From JAAZIN01 sp964441025 (GTDB taxonomy: Bacteria; Bacillota; Dethiobacteria; DTU022), in contig CAYTXG010000004.1 of the NCBI GenBank assembly GCA_964441025.1, positions 1-64,000 on the forward strand: a DNA stretch of 64,000 bases. The letters are read 5' to 3'. The position numbers were made by a program, and so were the translations under genes. Shown here piece by piece: positions 55,392 to 63,259 of the stretch; the stretch's first letter is position 1, and the number at the start of each line of letters is the position of its first letter. Under the pieces are notes generated by a model, which had not been told where the DNA came from, made no database searches, and saw only the letters and a program-made list of their open reading frames with translations.

Positions 55392-56282
55392 TCATAGGCC
55401 GGCGGCGGCGAGGATGTCGGGGACTACCTCCTCCCTGTTTATGGCCATTATGTGGACACCGTCGCAGAGCACATCCTTCTTCAAGGCGGCGATGGTCCGC
55501 CCGGCGATCTCGATCCCCTTTTTCAGGGCGCCACCTTTGGGCGCCGCGGCCATCTCTTCTATGAGCTCCCGGGGGACAAATATTCCCGGCACATTGTCAT
55601 TCATAAATCTGGCCATCCGGGCCGAGGAAAGCAGGACGATGCCGGCGAGGATCTTTACCGGGAATTGACGGGCGTATTCCATGAATTTGGCGAATCTATC
55701 CAGATCGTAAATGGCCTGGGTCTGAAAAAATTCGGCGCCCGCCTCCACCTTTTTTTCAAATTTGATCAGCTGCGGCTCCAGCGGATCGGCCTCGGGGGTG
55801 ACCGTGGCGCCGGCGCAGAACTCCACGCCCCCCTGGAGTTCGTTTCCGCCGAAGTCCACGCCGCTTTCCAGCTGCCGCACACCGTGCAGCAGCTGCACCG
55901 AATCCAGGTCAAATATGCCCTTTGCTTCGCCGTGGTCGCCCACGGGCACGGCATCGCCGGTGAGGCAGAGTACATTTTGAATGCCCTGGCTGTAAGCCAG
56001 GAGCAGCTCCGCCTGCAGGGCGATGCGGTTGCGATCGCGGCAGGTCATCTGCAGGACGGGCTCGCCGCCCCTCTCTTTCACGGCCAGGCAGCCGCCGATA
56101 GAGGGAAAGCGCATCACCGAGCTCTGGTGATCCGTGACATTCAAGGCGTCCACCTTATCCATGAGCAGCTCGATGTGGTGATGCATCTGTTCCAGATCCG
56201 TTCCCTTGGGCGGGCCGATTTCACCGGTAATCACGAAGTCTTTGCCGGCCAGCGCCTCTTTCAGCTTCGAAGCCATCTCCAT
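55392..56282 (-). CDS. metF: Methylene-tetrahydrofolate reductase, flavin subunit
   Basis: Reduces methylene-THF to methyl-THF for methionine synthesis or the methyl branch of the acetyl-CoA pathway. The TIM-barrel protein (296 residues) has FVITGEIGPPKGTDLEQM, VTDHQSSVMR, the LQMTCRDRNRIALQAELL catalytic segment, VLCLTGD and EFFQTQAIYDLD. It is encoded directly after metV and, upstream, three electron-transfer genes on the same strand. That context suggests the MetVF type that works in a larger redox complex. Confidence 0.94.
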   Translation of the reverse strand: MEMASKLKEALAGKDFVITGEIGPPKGTDLEQMHHHIELLMDKVDALNVTDHQSSVMRFPSIGGCLAVKERGGEPVLQMTCRDRNRIALQAELLLAYSQGIQNVLCLTGDAVPVGDHGEAKGIFDLDSVQLLHGVRQLESGVDFGGNELQGGVEFCAGATVTPEADPLEPQLIKFEKKVEAGAEFFQTQAIYDLDRFAKFMEYARQFPVKILAGIVLLSSARMARFMNDNVPGIFVPRELIEEMAAAPKGGALKKGIEIAGRTIAALKKDVLCDGVHIMAINREEVVPDILAAAGL

Positions 56283-56292
56283 CCCTCCTTTT

Positions 56293-56937
56293 TCATGAGA
56301 TGACGGACTCGCGGGGTCTGGGCATGACCTGGTGGTTGCGTGGCGGGTGATATTTGCGCATCAGATCAAGCCGGCCCTGCTCTTTCAGCCTGTTGTAGAT
56401 CAGGGTAAAGGCGCAGTCCTTTTCCGGATCAACCTCGCATTTTCCCTTGTTGGTGCCGCCGCAGGGCCCGTTCAGAAGCCCCTTGTGGCAGGCAGTGAGG
56501 GGGCAGATCCCCGCTGTTTCTCCGAGAATGCACTGGCCGCACTGGTCGCAGGCTTCGAAGAAGTGTCCGGGGCTCTTCTCCATGCCGATGAACATGGTAT
56601 CCAGGGCGGGAATTACCGGCTGGGGCAGGTATGAGCTGACGCGCTGCACGCCCAGGGCGCAGGCCATTACGATAATGCACTGGGCGTCCTGCACCGCCTT
56701 TTTGTGCTCATGCAGCAGTTCCGCCGTCATTTCATCGCAGGCGGTGGGGATAACCAGCCATCCGGTAATGAGTTTGCCCTCCTGCTGCAGGCACTCTTTC
56801 ATAGCCTCCACTTCGTCTATCCCCCCGGTCCGGGCCATGGTGGCGCAGGTGCCGCAGCCGATGAGAAAGACCCGGTTCAGCTGATGGCTTAACCTTTTCA
56901 CTTCATCAAAGGGCTTCTGCCTTGTCAGCGATTTCAT
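56293..56937 (-). CDS. metV: MetV: Fe-S/Zn partner of methylene-THF reductase
   Basis: A 214-residue cysteine-rich protein of the MTHFR C-terminal/MetV family. Cysteine groups: FLIGCGTCATMARTGG near the N-terminus, VMACALGVQ, and a C-terminal cluster-binding stretch (EACDQCGQCILGETAGICPL, then GPCGGTNKGKCEVDPEKDC). In acetogens MetV bridges MetF to an electron donor through Fe-S clusters. It lies 10 bases upstream of metF and 12 bases downstream of the NuoF-GltD fusion, so the four or five genes probably form one operon. Confidence 0.9.
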   Translation of the reverse strand: MKSLTRQKPFDEVKRLSHQLNRVFLIGCGTCATMARTGGIDEVEAMKECLQQEGKLITGWLVIPTACDEMTAELLHEHKKAVQDAQCIIVMACALGVQRVSSYLPQPVIPALDTMFIGMEKSPGHFFEACDQCGQCILGETAGICPLTACHKGLLNGPCGGTNKGKCEVDPEKDCAFTLIYNRLKEQGRLDLMRKYHPPRNHQVMPRPRESVIS

Positions 56938-56949
56938 GATAAACCTCCT

Positions 56950-59900
56950 TTATCTCTCCAGATCGCAGCGCAGGCAGCGGCTGCTTTCCTGCCGGGCTTG
57001 CACCTCTTCGAGGCCCAGCTCCGTCTCCTGGAAATTGTCAATGCGCTCCTCAAAAGGCAGCCGCGGTATATCCGGCCTGTAGCGGGGCTCCCAGCTTTCT
57101 TCATCTTCCTGCGGGGGCTCCTCCTCGATGAAATCAGGCCGGAGATCGTACATCTCTACCCGGGATGGATCGCCTTTCAGATATTTGTCAATGGCCAGCG
57201 CCCCCCTTCTGCCGGCGGCAATGGTTTCGATGACCATGCCCGGGCCGGATATAAAGTCGCCCCCGGCAAATACTCCGGGCACATTGGAGATGAGCGTGTT
57301 CTCGTCAACAACAAGAGTTTCCCATCTCGTCCGCTCCAGGGCGCTGTCAGGCGGCAGGAAGGAGAGATCGGGCGCCTGGCCCACGGCGGCAAAGACGCTG
57401 TCGGCGGGCAGGAAAAACTCTGATCCGGGTACGGGCAGGGGGCGCCGGCGGCCGCCGGCATCGGGCTCGCCCAGCTGCATGCGGATGCACTGCAGGCCCG
57501 TCACTTTCCAGTTTTCGCTCACAATCCGCGTCGGAGCGGTCAGGAACTCCACCCGGACCCCTTCGGCCAGGGTCTCATCATACTCCGCCCTGGAGACGGG
57601 CATCTCTTCACGGGAGCGGCGGTAGAGGATGACCACGTCGCCTGCGCCCAGGCGCAGGGCGGTGCGAGCGGTGTCAAGGGCCACGTTGCCGCCGCCGATA
57701 ACGGCGGCGCGTGATCCGACGGCGACGGATCTGCCCACCTTGACATCCCTCAAGAAGCGCAGTCCATAGTGGAAACCCTCCAGTTCCTCCAGCTCCCCGG
57801 GGATACCGATGCGCTGGCTCTTCTGGGCACCGGCAGCGATGAAGATAGCTTTGTAGCCGTCCTCCTTGAGATCTTCGATAGTAAAGTTGATATTGATGGG
57901 TGAGCTGTAGTTTATTTTTACGCCGCACCTGGAAATATAGTCGATCTCCTCGTTGATTACCGCCTGGGGCAGGCGAAAGTCGGGGATGGCCACGGAAAGC
58001 ATGCCGCCGCCCACGGGGAGCGCTTCGAAAACAGTCACGGGGTAGCCCATCCGGGCCAGGAAATAGGCACATGACAGGCCGCAGGGCCCGGCTCCGATGA
58101 CCGCTACTCTCTGGGAATGGCGCACTTCAAAGGGTTCGGGCGGCGGCAGTTCGGCGATATGCTCAAAGTACCAGTCGGCGGCAAAGCGTTTGAGCGCCTT
58201 TATCGCTACGGGATCGTCCAGTTCGCCGCGGCGGCACCTCTCTTCGCAGGGGTGGTGGCAGATGCGCCCGCAGATGGCGGGAAAGGGGTTGCGCTCGCGA
58301 ATCGTCTGCACCGCCTCCAGGTAGGCGCCCTCCCGGATCTGGACCACATACCTGGGGATATCGATGCCCACGGGGCAGGTGTGCTGGCAGGGCGAGATCA
58401 TGAGGGAGTCGCAAACGGCGGCGGGGCATTTTTTCTCCACGATGTGGGCTTCATATTCCTCCCTGAAGTATTCCAGGGTGGTCAGCACGGGGTTGGGGCA
58501 GGTTTGCCCCAGGCCGCAAAGGGAGGTCTCCTTCACCGTCCTGGCAATTTTCAGCAGCGTCTCCAGGTCTTCATCACGCCCCCGCCCCTGGGTAATCCGG
58601 GTGAGGATGGCCAGCATCTGCCTGGTGCCCAGGCGGCAGGGGGCGCATTTGCCGCAGGATTCATCCTGGGTAAAGCTCAGGAAGTAGCGGGCGATCTCCA
58701 CCATGCAGGTGGCGTCATCCATCACCACCATGCCCCCGGAGCCCATGATGGAGCCGAGCCCGGCCAGCGATTCGTAGTCAACGGGCGTATCCATGAAGCG
58801 GGCGGGGATGCAGCCTCCCGAGGGGCCGCCTGTTTGAACGGCTTTGAGCTCTTTTTCGCGGGGGATGCCTCCCCCGATGTCGTAGATGATCCTGGAGAGA
58901 GGTGTGCCCATGGGCACCTCGACAAGGCCGCTGTTGTTGATCTTCCCGGTGAGGGCAAATACCGCCGTGCCCCTGCTCTTCTCCGTGCCCAGGCCGGAAA
59001 ACCAGTCGGCGCCGCGGCCCAGGATGGCCGCTGCGGCGGCCAGGGTCTTGACATTGTTTATGATGGTGGGTTTGCCGTCCAGTCCCGACTGGGCCGGAAA
59101 GGGGGGGCGCGGGCGGGGCATGCCCCTGCGGCTCTCGATGGAGGCAATGAGCGCCGTCTCCTCGCCGCAGACAAATGAGCCGGCCCCCTCCATCACGTGA
59201 GCGGTGAAATTGAAGCCCGAGCCGAGAATGTTGTAGCCCAGAAAGCCCCTGGCCAGGGCCTGCTTCAGAGCGTTGCGCACTCTTTTCACAGCCAGGGGGT
59301 ACTCGGCGCGGACATAGATAAAGCCCTCATCGGCGCCGGTAGCATAGCCGGCGATGGTCAGACCTTCAATAACGGCAAATGGATCGGCTTCCAGGATGGA
59401 GCGGTCCATGAAGGCGCCGGGATCTCCCTCATCGGCATTGCAGATTACATATTTCTTTTTCCCCGGCGCGCTGCGACAGAACTCCCACTTTCGCGCCGTG
59501 GGAAACCCGGCACCGCCCCGGCCACGCAGCCCCGCCTCCGCTATCTCTTCAATAACGCCCTGCGGGGTCAACTCCAGAAGGGCCCTTTTCAAGCCGCGGT
59601 AGCCTCCCCATTCCAGGCTGTCGTCAATACTCTCCGGGTTGATGTGTCCGCAGCGCTGCAGGATCACCCGCTGCTGCTGCCGGTAAAAATTGACGTCGGC
59701 ATAGTGGGGGACGGCCTCGCCGGTGACGGGGTCAACATAGAAAAGCCGTTTCACCGGTTTTCCATCCCGCAGGTGGGATTGGACGATCTCAGCGGCATCC
59801 TCGGACTGGACCCCGGTGTAAAATATCCCTTCAGGTTCGACAACAACAATGGGGCCCTGCTCGCAGAAGCCGTGGCAACCGGTATAATCCACGGCAACGC

Positions 59901-60018
59901 CGGACAGCTCCAGCCGGGCCGCTTCGGCCTTGAGCAGGTCATAAAGCTCGGCGGAGCCGCCGGCCTGGCAGCCCGTGCCCCTGCAGACCAGGATCTTACG
60001 CCGGCTCATGGCTCTCAT
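56950..60018 (-). CDS. NuoF-like NADH-oxidising flavoprotein fused to a GltD-like NAD(P)H/FAD module
   Basis: A 1,022-residue electron-transfer protein in three parts. Residues 1-100: thioredoxin-like 2Fe-2S domain (C12, C17, C48, C52). Residues 115-535: NuoF domain with RGRGGAGFPTARKWEF, NADEGDPGAFMDRSILE (FMN site), GAGSFVCGEETALIASIE, and 4Fe-4S ligands C455, C458, C461, C501. Residues 540-1022: GltD domain with two N-terminal Fe-S motifs (CQHTCP; CGRICHHPCEERC), FAD motif VIGAGPCGLSCAYFL and second nucleotide site VIGGGNVALDTARTA. Two pyridine-nucleotide sites in one chain suit flavin-based bifurcation. It overlaps nuoE by 23 bases; AGGAGAAAGG precedes the ATG. Confidence 0.93.
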   Translation of the reverse strand: MRAMSRRKILVCRGTGCQAGGSAELYDLLKAEAARLELSGVAVDYTGCHGFCEQGPIVVVEPEGIFYTGVQSEDAAEIVQSHLRDGKPVKRLFYVDPVTGEAVPHYADVNFYRQQQRVILQRCGHINPESIDDSLEWGGYRGLKRALLELTPQGVIEEIAEAGLRGRGGAGFPTARKWEFCRSAPGKKKYVICNADEGDPGAFMDRSILEADPFAVIEGLTIAGYATGADEGFIYVRAEYPLAVKRVRNALKQALARGFLGYNILGSGFNFTAHVMEGAGSFVCGEETALIASIESRRGMPRPRPPFPAQSGLDGKPTIINNVKTLAAAAAILGRGADWFSGLGTEKSRGTAVFALTGKINNSGLVEVPMGTPLSRIIYDIGGGIPREKELKAVQTGGPSGGCIPARFMDTPVDYESLAGLGSIMGSGGMVVMDDATCMVEIARYFLSFTQDESCGKCAPCRLGTRQMLAILTRITQGRGRDEDLETLLKIARTVKETSLCGLGQTCPNPVLTTLEYFREEYEAHIVEKKCPAAVCDSLMISPCQHTCPVGIDIPRYVVQIREGAYLEAVQTIRERNPFPAICGRICHHPCEERCRRGELDDPVAIKALKRFAADWYFEHIAELPPPEPFEVRHSQRVAVIGAGPCGLSCAYFLARMGYPVTVFEALPVGGGMLSVAIPDFRLPQAVINEEIDYISRCGVKINYSSPININFTIEDLKEDGYKAIFIAAGAQKSQRIGIPGELEELEGFHYGLRFLRDVKVGRSVAVGSRAAVIGGGNVALDTARTALRLGAGDVVILYRRSREEMPVSRAEYDETLAEGVRVEFLTAPTRIVSENWKVTGLQCIRMQLGEPDAGGRRRPLPVPGSEFFLPADSVFAAVGQAPDLSFLPPDSALERTRWETLVVDENTLISNVPGVFAGGDFISGPGMVIETIAAGRRGALAIDKYLKGDPSRVEMYDLRPDFIEEEPPQEDEESWEPRYRPDIPRLPFEERIDNFQETELGLEEVQARQESSRCLRCDLER

Positions 60019-60490
60019 CCTTTCTCCTGAGCAGCTGGCCCACCTTTTTGGGATTCATCCTGCCGTAGACCTGCTGGTTGATAACCATGCTGGGAGCAAG
60101 GGCGCAAACGCCGATGCAGGCCACCGTTTCCAGGGTATATTCCAGGTCCTCAGTGGTCTCGCCCTCCTCTATGCCCAGGTGCTGTTTGACCAGCTTGAGG
60201 ATGGTTTTTCCTCCCCGGACATGGCAGGCCGTCCCCCGGCAGACGCGGATGGTATTCCGGCCGCGGGGCACGGTGTACAGCTGGGCATAAAAGGAGATGA
60301 CCCCCTGCACCGCACTGGGAAAAAGTTTCAGCTTGCCGGCTATTACCGGAATGGCATCGGGATGAATGTAGCCGCATTCCTCCTGAATTCTCTGGACCAG
60401 GGGGATCAGGGCCCAGCGCTCCCCCCGGCAATGCTCATCTATGATCTCGTTCAGACGGGGCCAATCAATTTCTTTATGTTCAGGGTTCAT
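59996..60490 (-). CDS. nuoE: NuoE-like 2Fe-2S subunit
   Basis: Thioredoxin-fold 2Fe-2S protein of 164 residues, partner of NuoF/HydB-type flavoproteins. It shows IQEECGYIHPDAIPVIAG, the conserved VISFYAQL and four ligand cysteines in VCRGTACHVRGG and ETVACIGVCALAP. It is encoded between the FdhA/NuoG-like gene (11-base overlap) and the NuoF-GltD fusion (23-base overlap), so the three products are likely made in fixed ratio. Confidence 0.94.
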   Translation of the reverse strand: MNPEHKEIDWPRLNEIIDEHCRGERWALIPLVQRIQEECGYIHPDAIPVIAGKLKLFPSAVQGVISFYAQLYTVPRGRNTIRVCRGTACHVRGGKTILKLVKQHLGIEEGETTEDLEYTLETVACIGVCALAPSMVINQQVYGRMNPKKVGQLLRRKDESHEPA

Positions 60491-63179
60491 GGTGACAGCT
60501 CCTTTCTATCCGGACATAACATCTATCCAGCGCCGAGGCGGGAGCAGGCTGTTCCGGGGAGGAGCTGAAGAGTGCGGCGGCGGGGGCGCCGGGCCCGGAG
60601 CGGGGCAGGGTAACGATGCCCGGGGGCAGGTCGTCGGAATACATCAGCACCGCCTTCAGGCGCCCGGCTGCCGATATTACCTCCACCGGGTCCCCGGCGT
60701 GCAGCTCCATCTTCTCAGCCTCCGCCCTGTTCATCTTGAGAAAAGAGAGGGGAGAGAAGCGGCTCAGCCTGCGCGATTTTGAACTCCTGGAACCGCTGCC
60801 CCAGCGAAAGAGGGTGCTTTCGGCCAGCAGGGTGAATACGCCCTCTTCCGGCGGAGGCGGCGGGGATGCCGGCGGCCTGGGGCTGTTATCCAGCCGTGAA
60901 AATCCGGGAAATTTTTTCAGGGGAAGCCTGTGTCCCGCCCTGGCCTCCAGAATATCTTCCTCTTCCGGGATTATCGATTCCCCATCGTATTTGTAGAAGG
61001 GTACCATCTCCTCCAGCTCCTTCTGCACCTGCTCCAGGGTGCCGAAGGGCAGCGGCCTCTCCATGGCTTCAGCCAGCTGCAGGATGATTTTCCAGTCGGG
61101 CCTGCTTTCGCCAGCGGGGTCAACAGCCCGGCGTATCTTTTTCACATTGCCCTCCATATTGGTGAAAGCGCCCTCTTTTTCGGCAAAGGAGACGGCGGGG
61201 AGCACAACATGGGCCTGCCGGGCTGTTTCAGTGAGAAAGATATCCTGAACAACCAGAAAATCCAGGGCGCCCAGCGCTGCCTGGATTTGGGAGGCGCCGG
61301 GAAAGGAGGCGGCGGGGTTTTCGCCGGCAATGAGCATTCCCTTGATTTTCCCCCGGCGGGCCTGCTCCATCATCTCCAGGGCGTCGAAGCCGGGTGCTGC
61401 GGGCAGCGCTGTCTGCCAGCACCTCTCAAATTTTTTCTGCGCCGGCAGCTCTCCCACATGCTGATGGCCCGGCAGAAAGTCAGGCAGCGCACCCATATCG
61501 CAGGCGCCCAGGGCATTACACTCCCGGAGCAGCGCCCTGAGGCCCCCTCCCTTGCGCCAGATATGGCCCGTAAGCAGGGCCAGGTTCAGGAGCGCCTTGA
61601 TGTTTTCCACGCCCAGGGACTGCTGCATGATCCCGGTGCCGTAGATAATCGCCGCCTGGCCGGCGGAGGCGTAGAGCAAGGCGGCGCGCCGGATCTGCTC
61701 TGCGCTTACGCCGGCGGACTCTGCGGCCGCCTCCAGTGAAAAATCGCTCAGGGAGGCGAGCAGATCCTGATATTTTTCTGTTTTACGGGCGATGAACTCC
61801 CGGTCCGTCAGTTTTTCTTCGATAATCACTTTCGCCATGCCTCTGAGCAGCTCCAGGTCCGTGCCCACCCGGGGCTGCAACACACATCCGGCAAAAAGGG
61901 AGAGTTTCGTCTTCCGGGGATCGATAAGGATCAAACCGGCCCCTTTCATTTTCACCGCTCTTTTGATCTCGTAGCCGGCGAGAGGCGCCGAGGTTTCGGG
62001 ATCGGCGCCAATGACCATGATCAGATCGGACCGGGCCAGGTCACGCAGGGGGTAGGCGATGCCGGGGAAACCCAGGGCATCATACAGGGCCCGGCGGGCG
62101 GCGGCATAGTACAGGCTGCTTCCATTGTCGATGTTGTTGGTCCCCAGCACGGTGCGGGCAAATCTCTGCAAGAGGTAGTTCTCTTCATTGGTGCAGTTTG
62201 CCGAGCCGAAAACAGCCAGGCTCTCCGCACCATGCACGGCTTTGATTTCCCCCAGGGCGGCGGCGGTTACCGCCAGCGCCTCCTCCCAGGAGGCCTCCCT
62301 GAAACCTCCCTCTTCCCTGATCAGCGGCCGGGTCAGCCTTTCCGGGCTGTGGATGAAATCGCAGCCGTAACTCCCCCTGACGCAGAGTGTTTCCGGGCCC
62401 GGCAATTCATTGCCGGGCACAACGCGGGCCACCCGGTTCTCTTTGATTTCCAGGGAAATGCTGCAGCCGCAGCCGCAGTAGGGGCATGTTGATTCCACGG
62501 AAGCACCCACAGTACCGCGGTAGAGCGGCTCCTTCTCCATGAGGGCGCCGGTGGGGCAGAGGGCGACACAGACGCCACAAAATGTGCATTCCGAATTTTC
62601 CAGGGGGGCCTGAAAGAGCGTGGCCGGTCTGGCTTTAAAGCCCCGCCCAAAATAATCGAGCGCTCCTTCAACAACCAGCTCCTGGCAGGCCCGGATGCAG
62701 CGGGCGCACAGGATGCATTTGCTCATATCCCTGATCAGAAAGGGATTTAATTCCTCGGTAAGAGCCGGCTGCGGAATCCGGTCCAGTTCGATAAGCCCCA
62801 GGCCCATCTCCGCAGCCAACCGGCGCAGCTCGCAGCGGTTCCCCTTGTCGCAGACGAGACAGGCGTCGGGATGGCTGGCCAGCATGAGCTTGAGGATCAT
62901 CCTGCGGTGTTCAAGGACCCGCGGCGACTCCGTATTGATGATCATCCCCGGAGCGATGGGAGTAACACAGGATGCCAGCAGAGCGCCGTTGGCTTCGTTT
63001 TCCACGATGCAGATGCGGCAGGCCCCTATGGGACTGAGCGAAGCATGGTGGCAGAGCGTGGGAATGGTTATGCCGGACTCCCGGGCCAGCTCCAGGACGG
63101 TGAGCCCCGGCCGGCCGCTTACTTCCTGCTGATTGATGGTTATCGTTACCGGTTGCAATTTGGAATCCGCCTTTCGCAT
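60480..63179 (-). CDS. NuoG/FdhA-like molybdopterin-family subunit without the catalytic Cys/Sec
   Basis: About 899 residues. The N-terminal third has a 2Fe-2S site (PTLCHH, GACRICIVE, LASC), the His-Cys cluster (HPDACLVCDKGNRC) and two ferredoxin motifs (CILCARCIRAC; CTFCGVCVALCP). The molybdopterin domain follows with its own cluster CPYCGCGC...LCVRG. At the position where formate dehydrogenases have Sec or Cys followed by His, this protein reads NIDNGSSLYYAAA, and the nearby CVKG lysine is Arg. It should therefore not oxidise formate; an electron-wire or NuoG-like role is more likely. ATG 63179 lacks a clear Shine-Dalgarno; a GTG at 63266 overlapping the regulator gene is the alternative. 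Confidence 0.88.
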   Translation of the reverse strand: MRKADSKLQPVTITINQQEVSGRPGLTVLELARESGITIPTLCHHASLSPIGACRICIVENEANGALLASCVTPIAPGMIINTESPRVLEHRRMILKLMLASHPDACLVCDKGNRCELRRLAAEMGLGLIELDRIPQPALTEELNPFLIRDMSKCILCARCIRACQELVVEGALDYFGRGFKARPATLFQAPLENSECTFCGVCVALCPTGALMEKEPLYRGTVGASVESTCPYCGCGCSISLEIKENRVARVVPGNELPGPETLCVRGSYGCDFIHSPERLTRPLIREEGGFREASWEEALAVTAAALGEIKAVHGAESLAVFGSANCTNEENYLLQRFARTVLGTNNIDNGSSLYYAAARRALYDALGFPGIAYPLRDLARSDLIMVIGADPETSAPLAGYEIKRAVKMKGAGLILIDPRKTKLSLFAGCVLQPRVGTDLELLRGMAKVIIEEKLTDREFIARKTEKYQDLLASLSDFSLEAAAESAGVSAEQIRRAALLYASAGQAAIIYGTGIMQQSLGVENIKALLNLALLTGHIWRKGGGLRALLRECNALGACDMGALPDFLPGHQHVGELPAQKKFERCWQTALPAAPGFDALEMMEQARRGKIKGMLIAGENPAASFPGASQIQAALGALDFLVVQDIFLTETARQAHVVLPAVSFAEKEGAFTNMEGNVKKIRRAVDPAGESRPDWKIILQLAEAMERPLPFGTLEQVQKELEEMVPFYKYDGESIIPEEEDILEARAGHRLPLKKFPGFSRLDNSPRPPASPPPPPEEGVFTLLAESTLFRWGSGSRSSKSRRLSRFSPLSFLKMNRAEAEKMELHAGDPVEVISAAGRLKAVLMYSDDLPPGIVTLPRSGPGAPAAALFSSSPEQPAPASALDRCYVRIERSCHHEP

Positions 63180-63198
63180 TATTTGATCAAGAATGTCC

Positions 63199-63240
63199 GG
63201 CCGGTGTGCTGCGGCTTGCGAAGGGAAGCCCACACCGGCC
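63199..63240. repeat. Long hairpin between the response regulator and the NuoG/FdhA-like gene
   Basis: Arms GGCCGGTGTG (63199-63208) and CACACCGGCC (63231-63240) are perfectly complementary, with a nested GGCTT/AAGCC stem inside. No T-tract follows, so it is unlikely to be a simple terminator. It lies just before the preferred ATG of the oxidoreductase gene and could be a processing or attenuation element. Confidence 0.65.
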
Positions 63241-63259
63241 GTGGGGCTTGGGAAGACGT

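Noticed and set aside
60480..63179. Selenocysteine (TGA) readthrough in the FdhA-like gene
   Set aside because: The frame has no internal TGA; the position where Sec would be expected encodes Tyr.
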